From assembly GCF_022811605.1 (NCBI RefSeq), contig NZ_CP094533.1, positions 2,418,001 through 2,482,000 on the forward strand: a stretch of 64,000 bases of DNA, written 5' to 3'. The notes under the pieces are model-generated. The model had not been told where the DNA came from. It made no database searches and saw only the letters and a program-made list of their open reading frames with translations. Numbering within the stretch: the stretch's first letter is position 1; every line of letters begins with the position of its first letter. This DNA comes from Agromyces soli (GTDB lineage Bacteria > Actinomycetota > Actinomycetes > Actinomycetales > Microbacteriaceae). Positions 31,456-40,011 of the stretch are shown here, in pieces. The translations under genes and the position numbers were made by a program.

Positions 31456-33341
31456 GCGGCATCCGCCTCGACGGCGTCGAGCTCGAGCACGACCTCCGAC
31501 TCGAAGCCGAAGACGTCGACCGCCCGGACGCAGATGCGGCGGACGCCGGAGCGCCAGGGTGCGCGCAGCGTCGCGGAGGCGACGACGCGCAGCGGGTCGT
31601 CGTCGTTCAGGGTGTTGCCGCGGTAGTCCTGCCAACTGGAGCGGAAGAGCTCGCCGTCGAAGTCGGGGTCGACGGCCCAGTACTCGATGAGCGAGAGCGG
31701 GTCGTGGTTCATCAGCTGGAGCACCTTCTCGCGGTCCTCGGCCCTGAGGCTGATCGCCTCGGGGGAGAGCAGCACGTAGTTATCGAGCCCGATCACGAGT
31801 TCCACCTCGTCGCCCTGCCGTCGCGCCGTGCGCAGGCCCGCCTCGAGGTACTGCAGGGTGGAGAAGCGCACGGAGTCGGCGAGCCGGCCGCCCTTCTTCT
31901 TCAGCCGATCGATGAGGTCGGGCGGGATGACCCGGACCTCGAGGCGGGCGTCGGCGAGCGCTTCGATGTCGTGGCCGATGCCGGCCGGGAAGTTCCAGCC
32001 GAGCACGACGACCCGCTCGAAGCCGCCGAGCACCGCGTCGCGCTGCGACTGGGCCCGGCGCAGCGACTCGACGGTCGTCAGCCGCGCCGGGCTCTCGGCG
32101 ACGACGAGCGTGCGGCCACCGGGCAGGCTGCCGAGGGCGCCGCTCGGATTCTGCGCGTCGGGCAACGGCTCGGCGCCGTAGAGGCCGAGCACGGTGCGGG
32201 CGAGGTCGCCCACGCGGTAGCGGCGGCCCAAGCTCGAGCGCATCTGCTCGACCTGGTAGTCGCCGATCTCCTGGTAGAGGAACGGCCGTGCGTCCTGGTC
32301 GATGAGGCGCTTTCGGATGATCATGGCGGCGGGACGGCCGAGGTCGCTCGTGATCCAGCGGCGCCCGGAGGCCTCGGCCGCCGCGGCCGTCGTGCCGGAG
32401 CCCGCGAAGAAGTCGGCGACGAGCCCACCTGGCGGGCAGGACGCCTCGATGACGCGATCGAGCAGGGCGAGCGGCTTCTGCGTGGCGTAGGCGACGCGCT
32501 CCTTGGCGACGGGGTTGATCATCGAGACGTCCCAGACGTCCGGCATCGCGACCCCCTTCGTCGCTTCATCGCTCAGCACCGAACGGCGGACGCCGTCGTC
32601 GCCGATCGTGCTCACCCAGGCCCGGCCCTGCCCGCTCGACTTCTCGGACTTCGGGATGTAGAGCTGCTTGAAGTAGTGCTGGCCCTTGCGCTTGGCGTAG
32701 ACGAAGAGGGTGTCGTGGTTGCGGGCGAAGCTCGTGCTCGCGATGTTCCATCGCCGGTAGTACCAGACGACCTCGTTGAGGAAGTTGTCGCGGCCGAACA
32801 CCTCGTCGCAGATGAGCTTCACGTAGTGCCCGACGTGCCAGTCGATGTGGAGGTAGAAGCTGCCGGTGTCGGCGAGGAGTTCTCGCGCCAGGACGAGTCG
32901 AGGCGTCAGCATCGCGAGGTACGAGGCGGTGCCGTCGGCCCAGGTGTCGGAGTAGGCGAACTGCTCGACCGCCGTGGGCCGGGTCTCGACCTCGTGGCCG
33001 GGGAGGGTGAGCTTGGTGCGGTAGTCGGCCTTCGAGTCGAAGGGCGGGTCGAGGTAGATCAGGTCGACGCCGCCCGCGAGCCCCGGCGTCGTCTCGTCGC
33101 CGGCGAGGAGGGCGGACATCGCGAGCAGGTTGTCGCCGTAGATCAGTCGGCCGGACGGCTCGGGCAGCTGCGGCGTCGCGGCGCGGTGCAGGGGAAGACC
33201 GCCGGCCTCGCGGCTCGGCTGCACGAACTCGCGGGTGTGCAGGCGCACGCGCTGCTCGCCGGTGAGCTGCTCGAGCACTCGCGCGGCCTCGCGTTTGCCC
33301 TCGGCGACGATCTTCGGCAGTTGATCGAGCAACGATCTCAT
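31452..33341 (-). CDS. mod: type III DNA methyltransferase Mod
   Basis: 629 residues. DPPF (D98-F101 in [11 protein letters not shown]) precedes the SAM motif [10 protein letters not shown] (about 311-320), the beta-class order of type III Mod enzymes, so it should methylate adenine N6. The segment between (about 110-300) and the C-terminal third hold the target-recognition parts. ATG 33341 follows AGGGGA at four bases; a second in-frame ATG lies 30 bases upstream. Mod is first in the mod-res operon and divergent from a small regulator gene. Confidence 0.92.
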   Translation of the reverse strand: MRSLLDQLPKIVAEGKREAARVLEQLTGEQRVRLHTREFVQPSREAGGLPLHRAATPQLPEPSGRLIYGDNLLAMSALLAGDETTPGLAGGVDLIYLDPPFDSKADYRTKLTLPGHEVETRPTAVEQFAYSDTWADGTASYLAMLTPRLVLARELLADTGSFYLHIDWHVGHYVKLICDEVFGRDNFLNEVVWYYRRWNIASTSFARNHDTLFVYAKRKGQHYFKQLYIPKSEKSSGQGRAWVSTIGDDGVRRSVLSDEATKGVAMPDVWDVSMINPVAKERVAYATQKPLALLDRVIEASCPPGGLVADFFAGSGTTAAAAEASGRRWITSDLGRPAAMIIRKRLIDQDARPFLYQEIGDYQVEQMRSSLGRRYRVGDLARTVLGLYGAEPLPDAQNPSGALGSLPGGRTLVVAESPARLTTVESLRRAQSQRDAVLGGFERVVVLGWNFPAGIGHDIEALADARLEVRVIPPDLIDRLKKKGGRLADSVRFSTLQYLEAGLRTARRQGDEVELVIGLDNYVLLSPEAISLRAEDREKVLQLMNHDPLSLIEYWAVDPDFDGELFRSSWQDYRGNTLNDDDPLRVVASATLRAPWRSGVRRICVRAVDVFGFESEVVLELDAVEADAA

Positions 33342-33389
33342 GGGTCCCCTCACGGCTGGACTGGCGGTCATCTCAGGATAGAGGTAGAA

Positions 33390-33414
33390 ACACTGGAGGT
33401 GAATGCACACTGGA
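33390..33414. promoter_or_regulatory. direct repeat ACACTGGA between mod and the C-protein-like gene
   Basis: ACACTGGA occurs at 33390-33397 and again at 33407-33414 (17-base period) in the 105-base divergent promoter region. It is a candidate operator for the adjacent helix-turn-helix protein. Confidence 0.45.
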
Positions 33415-33446
33415 TTGGCGATCTCGGGGCGGATAGGCATGGAGGC

Positions 33447-33746
33447 ATGCCTGAGCCCCAATCCCGTGCTGCGCAGATCCTCGGCGAGCGTCTGAAGGCG
33501 GTCCGGCTCGAGCGCGGCGTGAGTCAGGAGACGGTCGCGCACCTCGCCGACATGCACGTCACCAACCTCGGCAAGATCGAGCGCGGTCAGGCCAACCCGC
33601 GCATGTCCACGATCGTGCGCATCGCCGGAGTGCTCGACGTCGATCCCGGCGAGCTGCTCGCGGGCATCGGGCTCGCGGAGCTGCCCGGCGTCGACCGGGT
33701 CAACGTGCGCGACCTGATCGATGAACTCAAGCGGCGGAGCAAGTGA
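33447..33746 (+). CDS. XRE-family regulator, controller (C) protein-like
   Basis: 99 residues: a Cro/cI helix-turn-helix nearly alone ([20 protein letters not shown], then [20 protein letters not shown], then [20 protein letters not shown]). Size, fold and divergent position next to mod match C-proteins that time the expression of restriction-modification genes. Only the last 100 codons of a longer open frame antisense to mod are real. GGAGG sits directly before ATG 33447 with one spacer base. Confidence 0.82.
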   Translation: MPEPQSRAAQILGERLKAVRLERGVSQETVAHLADMHVTNLGKIERGQANPRMSTIVRIAGVLDVDPGELLAGIGLAELPGVDRVNVRDLIDELKRRSK

Positions 33747-33778
33747 TCAGCCGCTGAGCGGCATCGTCGCCCGGGCCG

Positions 33779-34096
33779 TCAGAACGCGATCCGCCAGAGA
33801 TACTCCTCGCCGCTCGTGCGGAACCACCGCAGCACTGCGACGCAGTCGCGCGCCGGATCATCGGCGCGGACGACGAACGAGACGTGCTCGCCGGGCTCGA
33901 CCCGCAGCAGCGGCTGCCAGAGCAGCCGGCCATCGCCGAAGAGCGAGAGGTGCACGCCATGCGCCGGCTCGTCGCCGGTGTTGTGCAGGGCGTACCACGG
34001 CGCTCGGCTGCGATCGATCTGCCAGGGCACGCGGTAGGCGATGGGTGAAGGGACGGGGTGGGCGTCGACGGCCACGGGCCGGGCCCCGTGCGGCAT
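33779..34096 (-). CDS. hypothetical protein with immunoglobulin-like features
   Basis: 105 residues. Central part has alternating beta-type segments (APWYALHNTGDEPAHGVHLS and VEPGEHVSFVVRADDPARDC) as in small Ig-like or DUF-type sandwich domains. It begins with ATG 34096 behind GGAGGAG. No signal peptide. It is the first gene beyond the restriction-modification cassette. No family assigned. Confidence 0.6.
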   Translation of the reverse strand: MPHGARPVAVDAHPVPSPIAYRVPWQIDRSRAPWYALHNTGDEPAHGVHLSLFGDGRLLWQPLLRVEPGEHVSFVVRADDPARDCVAVLRWFRTSGEEYLWRIAF

Positions 34097-34181
34097 GGCT
34101 CCTCCTCGGGTCGGGGATGCGGCACGACACCGTCACGGTACCCGGAACCACCGACGCGGAGCAGCCCCCGCGACGCATCGC

Positions 34182-35144
34182 TCAGGCGCGGGGCTCGCCC
34201 TCGGCGCTCGACGACGGGGTCGCCTCGTCGAGCCCGTCCGGCGCCTCGTCCGGTTCGCGGCGCGGTCGCGCGCTCGTGAGCCGGGTGAACGGCCGTCCCG
34301 CCGCCCGCCCGACTGCGCCGGCCGCGCCCGCGAGCCGCCGGCCGGCCGAGGTGAGCATCGGTTCGTCGCCGCGCGGCTCGAGCTCGGACGGGACGCTCGG
34401 CGGCGCAGCCCCGAAGGCGAGCCGCGACTGGGCGAGCACCCGTCGGCCGAGCACATGGTTGCCGACGCCGCCGACCGCGGCGCCGATGCCGAAGGGGAGC
34501 GCTTTGCCGATGAAGCCGGCGCCGCCGCGCACGGCGAACTGCTTCACGAAGGTGGCTCGCAGGCGGTCGACGACGGTTCCCATCACCGCCTTCGGCAGGG
34601 TGTTCGTGATGAGCTCGCCCCAGTACGCGCTGCGGGCGACCCCGGTGCCGCTCGCCTGCGCGGCGAACTGGCGGATGAGGTCGCTGCCCTCGCTGCCGAG
34701 CATGAGGGTCATCACGAGCGCTCGCGCGCGCTCCGGGTTGTCCACGGGGATGCCGTGCACCTCCGCGACCGACTGCGCGAACAGCGCGGTCGCCTCGAGG
34801 AAGCCGGCGGTCTCGACGCCGGAGAGGGCCAGCGTGATGCCCGTGGAGATGCCGGGGATCACGGCCGTCGCGCCGACGGCGGCCCCGCCGGTGGTGACCG
34901 CGGCGAGGTAGCGCCGCTCGAGGATGCGGACGAGCTGATCGGGCGTGGCCTGCGGGGAGCGGCGACGGATGCCGCGCAGGTGCGCCAGCACGACGGGGCG
35001 GTGGATGGCGAGAACGCGGTCGATGGTGCGCTCGACGCCGTGCGCCCGGCCCTCGTCCTGCGGCGGCGCCGCGTCGTCGCTCGCGGGCGACTCGCTCGGG
35101 GTGTCCCGCCCCATCGAGGTGATCCGGTGCACGCGCTCGGGCAT
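34182..35144 (-). CDS. conserved membrane-associated protein of unknown function
   Basis: 320 residues. The middle has a Gly/Ala-rich hydrophobic stretch (AVTTGGAAVGATAVIPGIST and following) and a second one (GAGFIGKALPFGIGAAVGGV), resembling EcsC-type uncharacterised proteins, flanked by charged, Pro-rich termini that are probably disordered. ATG 35144 is leaderless: TACAAT lies six bases upstream. No catalytic motif is evident. Confidence 0.7.
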   Translation of the reverse strand: MPERVHRITSMGRDTPSESPASDDAAPPQDEGRAHGVERTIDRVLAIHRPVVLAHLRGIRRRSPQATPDQLVRILERRYLAAVTTGGAAVGATAVIPGISTGITLALSGVETAGFLEATALFAQSVAEVHGIPVDNPERARALVMTLMLGSEGSDLIRQFAAQASGTGVARSAYWGELITNTLPKAVMGTVVDRLRATFVKQFAVRGGAGFIGKALPFGIGAAVGGVGNHVLGRRVLAQSRLAFGAAPPSVPSELEPRGDEPMLTSAGRRLAGAAGAVGRAAGRPFTRLTSARPRREPDEAPDGLDEATPSSSAEGEPRA

Positions 35145-35260
35145 GCAGCGATTGTACGTGCACGCGCCTGGGCGACCGCCTGACGGTGTCACGCATTCGT
35201 CGCCGCTCCGCGGGCCCGATACGATCGAAGCTCAGCGTCTCGTCGACCCGCAGGAGTCTC

Positions 35261-36685
35261 GTGAAGTACCGCTCGACCCGCGGCGGGCTGTCGCCCGCCC
35301 TGTTCACCGAGATCCTCATCGAGGGCCTCGCGCCGGATGGCGGCCTCGTCGTTCCCGAGCTCGTTCCCACGGTCACCGCCGACGAGCTCGAGGAGTGGCG
35401 GAGCCTCGACTACGCGGGTCTCGCGACCCAGGTCATCGGCCGGTACGCGAGCGGCATCCCGGCCGAGGAGCTCGCACGCATCTGCCGGGCCGCCTACGAT
35501 CCGGCCGTGTTCGGCGGCGACCCCATCGTGCCGCTCACGCCGCTCGGCGAGGTGACGCTCGTGGGGCTCTCCGAGGGGCCGACGCTCGCCTTCAAGGACA
35601 TGGCGATGCAGTTCCTCGGCCAGCTCCTCGAGCACGAGCTCACCGCCCGCGGCGCCACGCTGAACATCCTCGGAGCGACCTCCGGCGATACCGGCTCCGC
35701 GGCCGAGTACGCGCTGCGCGGCAAGCACGGGGTCTCGGTCTTCATGCTCTCGCCGCAGGGGCGGATGAGCGCCTTCCAGCGCGCGCAGATGTACTCGCTC
35801 ACCGACGAGAACATCCACAACATCGCCGTCGCGGGCGACTTCGACGACTGCCAGCACCTCGTGAAGGTCATCGCGGGCGACACCGCCTTCAAGCGCGAGC
35901 ACCGGCTCGGCGCGGTCAACTCGATCAACTTCGCCCGGATCGCGGCTCAGCTCGTCTACTACTTCTGGGCGTGGCTGCGGCACAGCGACCCCGTCGAGCC
36001 CGAGCACCGTGCCGCGCACCGCGTGTCGATCACCGTCCCGTCCGGCAACTTCGGCAACATCTTCTCGGGCTGGCTCGCCCGCCGAATGGGGCTGCCGATC
36101 CATCGGCTCGTGCTCGCCACGAACGAGAACAACGTGCTCGACGAGTTCTTCCGTACGGGCGTGTACCGGCCGCGCACGGGGGAGTCGACCTTCGCGACGT
36201 CGAGCCCGTCGATGGACATCTCGCGGGCGTCGAACCTCGAGCGTTTCGTCTTCGAGGTCGTCGGCCGCGATCCGGAGGCGCTCCGCGACCGCTGGAGCGG
36301 GCTCGAGCGCGACGGCGTGCTCGACCTCGCGTCCGAGCAGCCGCGTTTCGCCGAGGAGTTCGGCATCGTGAGCGGCTCCAGCACGCACGCCGAGCGCGTG
36401 GCGACCATTCGCGAGACGCATCGCGCGACCGGGGTGGTGGTCGACCCGCACACGGCCGACGGACTCGCCGTCGCCACCCGGTACCTGGAGCCCGGCATCC
36501 CGATGCTCGTGCTCGAGACCGCCAAGCCGCAGAAGTTCCCCGAGATCGTCGCCGAGGCGATCGGAGCTCCGGCGGAGCTCCCCGAGGAGCTCACGGCGCT
36601 CCTGGAGGCCCCGCAGCACGTCGTCGAGGTGGCGAACGACGCGGTCGCCATCCGGAACCTCATCGCGCGCGACGCGGCCCGCTGA
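35261..36685 (+). CDS. thrC: threonine synthase
   Basis: 474 residues, the long bacterial/fungal form: MKYRSTRGGLSPALFTEILI at the start, LAFKDMAMQFLG with PLP lysine K112, ILGATSGDTGSAAEYAL, and VPSGNFGNIFSGW (phosphate-binding). It converts O-phosphohomoserine to threonine. GTG 35261 has AGGAG five bases upstream, with a -10-like TACGAT at about 35219. It sits alone here, away from hom and thrB. Confidence 0.95.
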   Translation: MKYRSTRGGLSPALFTEILIEGLAPDGGLVVPELVPTVTADELEEWRSLDYAGLATQVIGRYASGIPAEELARICRAAYDPAVFGGDPIVPLTPLGEVTLVGLSEGPTLAFKDMAMQFLGQLLEHELTARGATLNILGATSGDTGSAAEYALRGKHGVSVFMLSPQGRMSAFQRAQMYSLTDENIHNIAVAGDFDDCQHLVKVIAGDTAFKREHRLGAVNSINFARIAAQLVYYFWAWLRHSDPVEPEHRAAHRVSITVPSGNFGNIFSGWLARRMGLPIHRLVLATNENNVLDEFFRTGVYRPRTGESTFATSSPSMDISRASNLERFVFEVVGRDPEALRDRWSGLERDGVLDLASEQPRFAEEFGIVSGSSTHAERVATIRETHRATGVVVDPHTADGLAVATRYLEPGIPMLVLETAKPQKFPEIVAEAIGAPAELPEELTALLEAPQHVVEVANDAVAIRNLIARDAAR

Positions 36686-36721
36686 GCCGCGCCGCTCCGG
36701 CCGTGCGGCACCGCTCGTGCG

Positions 36722-37510
36722 TCAGCGGCTCGCGTGCTCCGCGTTGTAGCGGTCGAGCACGGCGTCGATCGTGGAGTCGAGCACGAGCTTGCCGCCGTCG
36801 AGGTAGAGGCCGCGCGTGCAGAAGCGACGCAGGTCGCGCTCGTTGTGCGAGACGAAGAAGAGCGTCCGGCCGCCGGCGAGCAGCTCGTCGATCCGCCGGT
36901 AGCACTTCTCGCGGAACGCCTTGTCGCCCACGGCGAGCACCTCGTCGACGAGCATGATCGGCTCCTCGAGCTGCGAGATCACCGCGAACGCGATTCGCAC
37001 CTTCATGCCGCTCGACAGGTGCTTGTACGGGGTGTCGAGGAAGTCGCCGATCTCAGCGAAGTCGATGACCTCGTCGAACTTCGCGTCGATCTGCGCCTTC
37101 GACATGCCGTGCAGGCCCGCGGTGAGGTAGACGTTGTCGCGCACCGTGAGGTCGTCGACGAAGCCGCCGGTGATCTCGATGAGGGGTGCGACGCCGCCCG
37201 CGACGGTGACGGAGCCCTCGTCGGGGAGCAGCACGCCGGCCACGAGCTTCAGCAGCGTCGATTTGCCCTGGCCGTTGCGCCCGACCACGCCGATCGCCTC
37301 GCCGGGGCGAACGTCGAAGGACACGTTGCGGAGGGCCCAGAACTCGCCCGGGCGGGTGCGGCGCTTGCGGCCGGCGAGCAGGTCCTTGAACGAACGGCGG
37401 CCCCGGCGGTTGCGCCGGAACCTCACGCCGAGGGAGGCGACGCGGATGGCGAAGCCGCCCGAGCCCGGCACGTCACCGGTGGTGCCGTCGGCGGTGACGG
37501 AGTGCGTCAT
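36722..37510 (-). CDS. ABC exporter ATPase for polysaccharide/teichoic acid (TagH/Wzt-like)
   Basis: 262 residues. Walker A GRNGQGKST (K83), signature LSSGMKVRIAF, Walker B PIMLVDEVLAVGD and switch histidine in FFVSHN. The segment LIEITGGFVDDLTVRDNVYL is typical for polysaccharide exporters of the Wzt/TagH type. It has no long C-terminal substrate-recognition domain, so export is probably of the TagGH kind. Its ATG overlaps the permease stop. Confidence 0.92.
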   Translation of the reverse strand: MTHSVTADGTTGDVPGSGGFAIRVASLGVRFRRNRRGRRSFKDLLAGRKRRTRPGEFWALRNVSFDVRPGEAIGVVGRNGQGKSTLLKLVAGVLLPDEGSVTVAGGVAPLIEITGGFVDDLTVRDNVYLTAGLHGMSKAQIDAKFDEVIDFAEIGDFLDTPYKHLSSGMKVRIAFAVISQLEEPIMLVDEVLAVGDKAFREKCYRRIDELLAGGRTLFFVSHNERDLRRFCTRGLYLDGGKLVLDSTIDAVLDRYNAEHASR

Positions 37511-38325
37511 CAGATCTCCTTCAGCATCTGGCGCTCGGAGGCGCGGAACACGAGGAGGCCGACGACGAGGAACGCGATCGACATCAGCGCCGAGATCAGC
37601 ACCTCGAACCAGATCAGCTGCTGCGGGAAGAACGCGGCGCGATAGAGCGAGAAGATCCCGGAGAGCGGGTTGAACGCGGCCCAGAACTGCACGCCGCCCG
37701 GCAGGTCCGTCGTCGCATAGATGATCGGCGTCGCGTAGAACAGGAAGCGCAGGATGAGCTTCACCGCTCGCTCCAGATCGCGGAAGAACACCACCAGCGG
37801 CGCCACGATGAGGCAGATGCCCGCGGTGAGCACCGCCTGGAGCACGATCGCGAGCGGGAAGAAGACGATCTCCCAGCTCGGTGCGGCGCCGAAGAGGACC
37901 GCGAAGAGCGCGAGCACCGGCAGGGCGAAGACGAACTCGATGCCCTTCGACAGCACGATGCGGTTCACCCAGATCGTGCGCGGGATCATCGTCGACCGCA
38001 CGAGCTTCGCGTCCTTCAAGAACGCGCGGGTGGAGTCGGAGACCGAGCCGTTGAACCACATCCAGGGCAGGAGCGCGCTCAACAGGAAGACGATGTACGG
38101 CGCGAAGCCGGCCGAGCGCTCGAAGACCTGGGTGAACACGAACCAGTAGATGCCCGCCATCACCAGCGGGTCGAGCACGGACCAGACGTAGCCGAGCGCG
38201 GACGTCGAGTACCGCACCTTCAGGTCGCGGGTGGTGAGGAGCCACAGGGAATGCCGGTAGCTGGCGAACGGCTTCCGCCGCGGCGGATGCACGTCGCCCC
38301 CGACGTCGGTGGTCGCTGCAGTCAC
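37510..38325 (-). CDS. ABC-2 exporter permease (TagG/Wzm-like)
   Basis: About 271 residues with six membrane helices. RDLKVRYSTSALGYVWSVLD and PLVMAGIYWFVFTQVF at the N-terminus and the NPLSGIFSLYR loop are family features of TagG/Wzm permeases. The proposed start is GTG 38325, leaderless with TACGAT seven bases upstream; ATG 38334 is an alternative but would overlap the -10 element. It forms the exporter with the ATPase gene downstream, for a lipid-linked glycopolymer made by the 24-28 kb genes. Confidence 0.9.
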   Translation of the reverse strand: MTAATTDVGGDVHPPRRKPFASYRHSLWLLTTRDLKVRYSTSALGYVWSVLDPLVMAGIYWFVFTQVFERSAGFAPYIVFLLSALLPWMWFNGSVSDSTRAFLKDAKLVRSTMIPRTIWVNRIVLSKGIEFVFALPVLALFAVLFGAAPSWEIVFFPLAIVLQAVLTAGICLIVAPLVVFFRDLERAVKLILRFLFYATPIIYATTDLPGGVQFWAAFNPLSGIFSLYRAAFFPQQLIWFEVLISALMSIAFLVVGLLVFRASERQMLKEI

Positions 38326-38390
38326 GCCTCTCATCGTAGAGGCGTTCGCCGGGAGAACCGTCCGGCGCAGGCCGGCGGTAGATTTGGAGG

Positions 38391-38939
38391 GTGGCCACTC
38401 GCACCAGCACCAGTACCCGGATCCTCCTGAGCTGCGCCGCGATCGGCGTGGCCGGCGGGGTCGTCGCCGGCGGCTCCGGCTATCTCGCGCTCGTGCTCGC
38501 CGCGATCGGCCCGATGTTCTACGGCGTGACGATCGGCGTGCACTTCCTGCCGAGCGTCGTCGCCTTCGCGCTGCTGCGCCGGCCGGGCACCGCGCTGCTC
38601 GCCGGGCTCATCGCCGGGCTCGTCGGTGCGGCGTTCGCCCCGCAGTGGCTGCCGCGGCTGATCGGCACCGCGCTGCTCGTCGGCGTGCTCGTCGAGCTGC
38701 CGTTCCTGCTCACGCGCTACCGCCGGTGGGAGCCGTGGCTCTACTACGCCTCGGGGCTGACCTCCGGGGTCGTCATCGCGGTCGTCGTGTACCTCGCGCT
38801 CGGCGGCGAGCACTTCCCGGCCTGGATGTGGGCGATCGCGCTGCCGCTCTACGTCGGCAGTCCGGTGCTCTTCACCTGGATCGGGCGGATCATCGCGCTC
38901 CAGCTCGAGCGTGCGGGCGTCGCCCGCGGGCTGCGGTAG
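38391..38939 (+). CDS. YkoE-like ECF transporter S component
   Basis: 182 residues, about five membrane helices. FYGVTIGVHFLPSVVAFALL, RRPGTALLAGLIAGLVGAAF and LTRYRRWEPWLYYASGLTSG fit the YkoE family, the substrate-binding subunit for hydroxymethylpyrimidine or thiamine. The matching EcfA/T genes are not adjacent, so it may use a shared energising module. GTG 38391 has TAGATT six bases upstream. A bidirectional terminator follows. Confidence 0.75.
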   Translation: MATRTSTSTRILLSCAAIGVAGGVVAGGSGYLALVLAAIGPMFYGVTIGVHFLPSVVAFALLRRPGTALLAGLIAGLVGAAFAPQWLPRLIGTALLVGVLVELPFLLTRYRRWEPWLYYASGLTSGVVIAVVVYLALGGEHFPAWMWAIALPLYVGSPVLFTWIGRIIALQLERAGVARGLR

Positions 38940-38977
38940 CCGGACTCCGCGGACTCGTCAGCCCCCTGCAACGGAAC

Positions 38978-39013
38978 ACACGGGGCGGATGCCGTTCGGC
39001 ATCCGCCCCGTGT
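38978..39013. terminator. bidirectional hairpin terminator
   Basis: A perfect 16-base stem (38978-38993 with 38998-39013) with loop GTTC in the gap between two converging genes. Confidence 0.85.
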
Positions 39014-39045
39014 CGCTGTGATGCTGCAGGACGCAGCGTTCCGGA

Positions 39046-39738
39046 TCACACGAAGTGGTTCGCGCGCTCCAGGTCTTCCGCGAAGTCGATCTCGACCGCG
39101 TAGAGGTCGGAGACGTCCATCGGCTCGATGAGCAGGCCGTTCTGCTCGATCGCGAGCTCGAGGCCGCGTTCGAAGTAGTCCTGCGCGCCCACGCGCTGCA
39201 GCTGGGCGAGGAACGTGGCCTTGTCGCGGCTGGAGATGTAGTTGATGCCGACGGCCTCGCCGAGTCCGCCCTTGACGGTCTTCGAGAGCTCCTTGATGTA
39301 GCCCTCGGCGGTGGTCGTGTACTTCACCTCTTCGTCGGACACCTTCGCCGTGTTCACCGTGACGAAGGACTGATCGCGGGCGATCAGCGCGACGGCGCGG
39401 TCGAGGATGCGCGGGTCGAAGACGACGTCGCCGTTCATCCAGAGCACGCCGCCGCTTTGCGACGCCTGCAGGGCGCGCATGAGCGACTTCGAGGTGTTCG
39501 TCTGGTCGTACTCCTCGTTGTAGACGAAGGAGGCCTGCGGGAACGCCTCGATGATGTGCTCGAGCTTGTAGCCGACGACGATCGTTACGTCGGCGTCGCC
39601 GCCGAAGGCGTGGCCGATGTTGTCGAACTGCTGCCGCATGATGGTGCGGCCGTCGCCGAGTTCGGTCAGCGGCTTGGGGAGGGAACGCCCGAGCCGGCTC
39701 CCCATGCCGGCTGCGAGGATCACGATCTGCGTGGTCAC
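39046..39738 (-). CDS. sugar/polyol-phosphate nucleotidyltransferase
   Basis: 230 residues of the GT-A nucleotidyltransferase fold: VILAAGMGSRLGRSLPKPL (nucleotide loop), VVGYKLEHI, LWMNGDVVFDP (metal aspartate) and AVEIDFAEDLERA (second metal site). This resembles LicC-like and inositol-phosphate cytidylyltransferases more than hexose-1-phosphate enzymes, so it may make the CDP-alcohol used by the CDP-alcohol transferase at 25.4 kb. That link is inference. GTG 39738 follows AAGGAG at five bases. Confidence 0.82.
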   Translation of the reverse strand: MTTQIVILAAGMGSRLGRSLPKPLTELGDGRTIMRQQFDNIGHAFGGDADVTIVVGYKLEHIIEAFPQASFVYNEEYDQTNTSKSLMRALQASQSGGVLWMNGDVVFDPRILDRAVALIARDQSFVTVNTAKVSDEEVKYTTTAEGYIKELSKTVKGGLGEAVGINYISSRDKATFLAQLQRVGAQDYFERGLELAIEQNGLLIEPMDVSDLYAVEIDFAEDLERANHFV

Positions 39739-40011
39739 TGCATCTCCTTCGGTGGTGCGGATGCCCGCGGCGACCGGTCTCGATCCGCGGGATCGAAACC
39801 TCGTGTTCGCCTTCGGTTCACCCGGAAGTTCACATTGGGACACGCCGTTATGCCGGAACCAGCGTATCCGCTGTCACCCGTCCGGGGCGGGATCCGCGGG
39901 GGAGTCGTAGTGCGATCGTGATACGCCGCACAGGGAATGCACAGTTTCCGGAGGTGGCTCTGGGCGGGCCCGGGGCACGGAACCGGGCCATGCAGTTGGT
40001 AGGTTGGCCTG

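Noticed and set aside
28642-31626. 994-codon open frame on the plus strand across the res gene
   Set aside because: It is antisense to clear helicase and nuclease motifs; its product is low-complexity Arg/Ala/Glu/His/Val without domains, typical of a GC-rich shadow frame.
31704-33446. Long plus-strand frame antisense to mod
   Set aside because: Only the last 100 codons (from 33447) code a recognisable helix-turn-helix; the rest is the shadow of mod.
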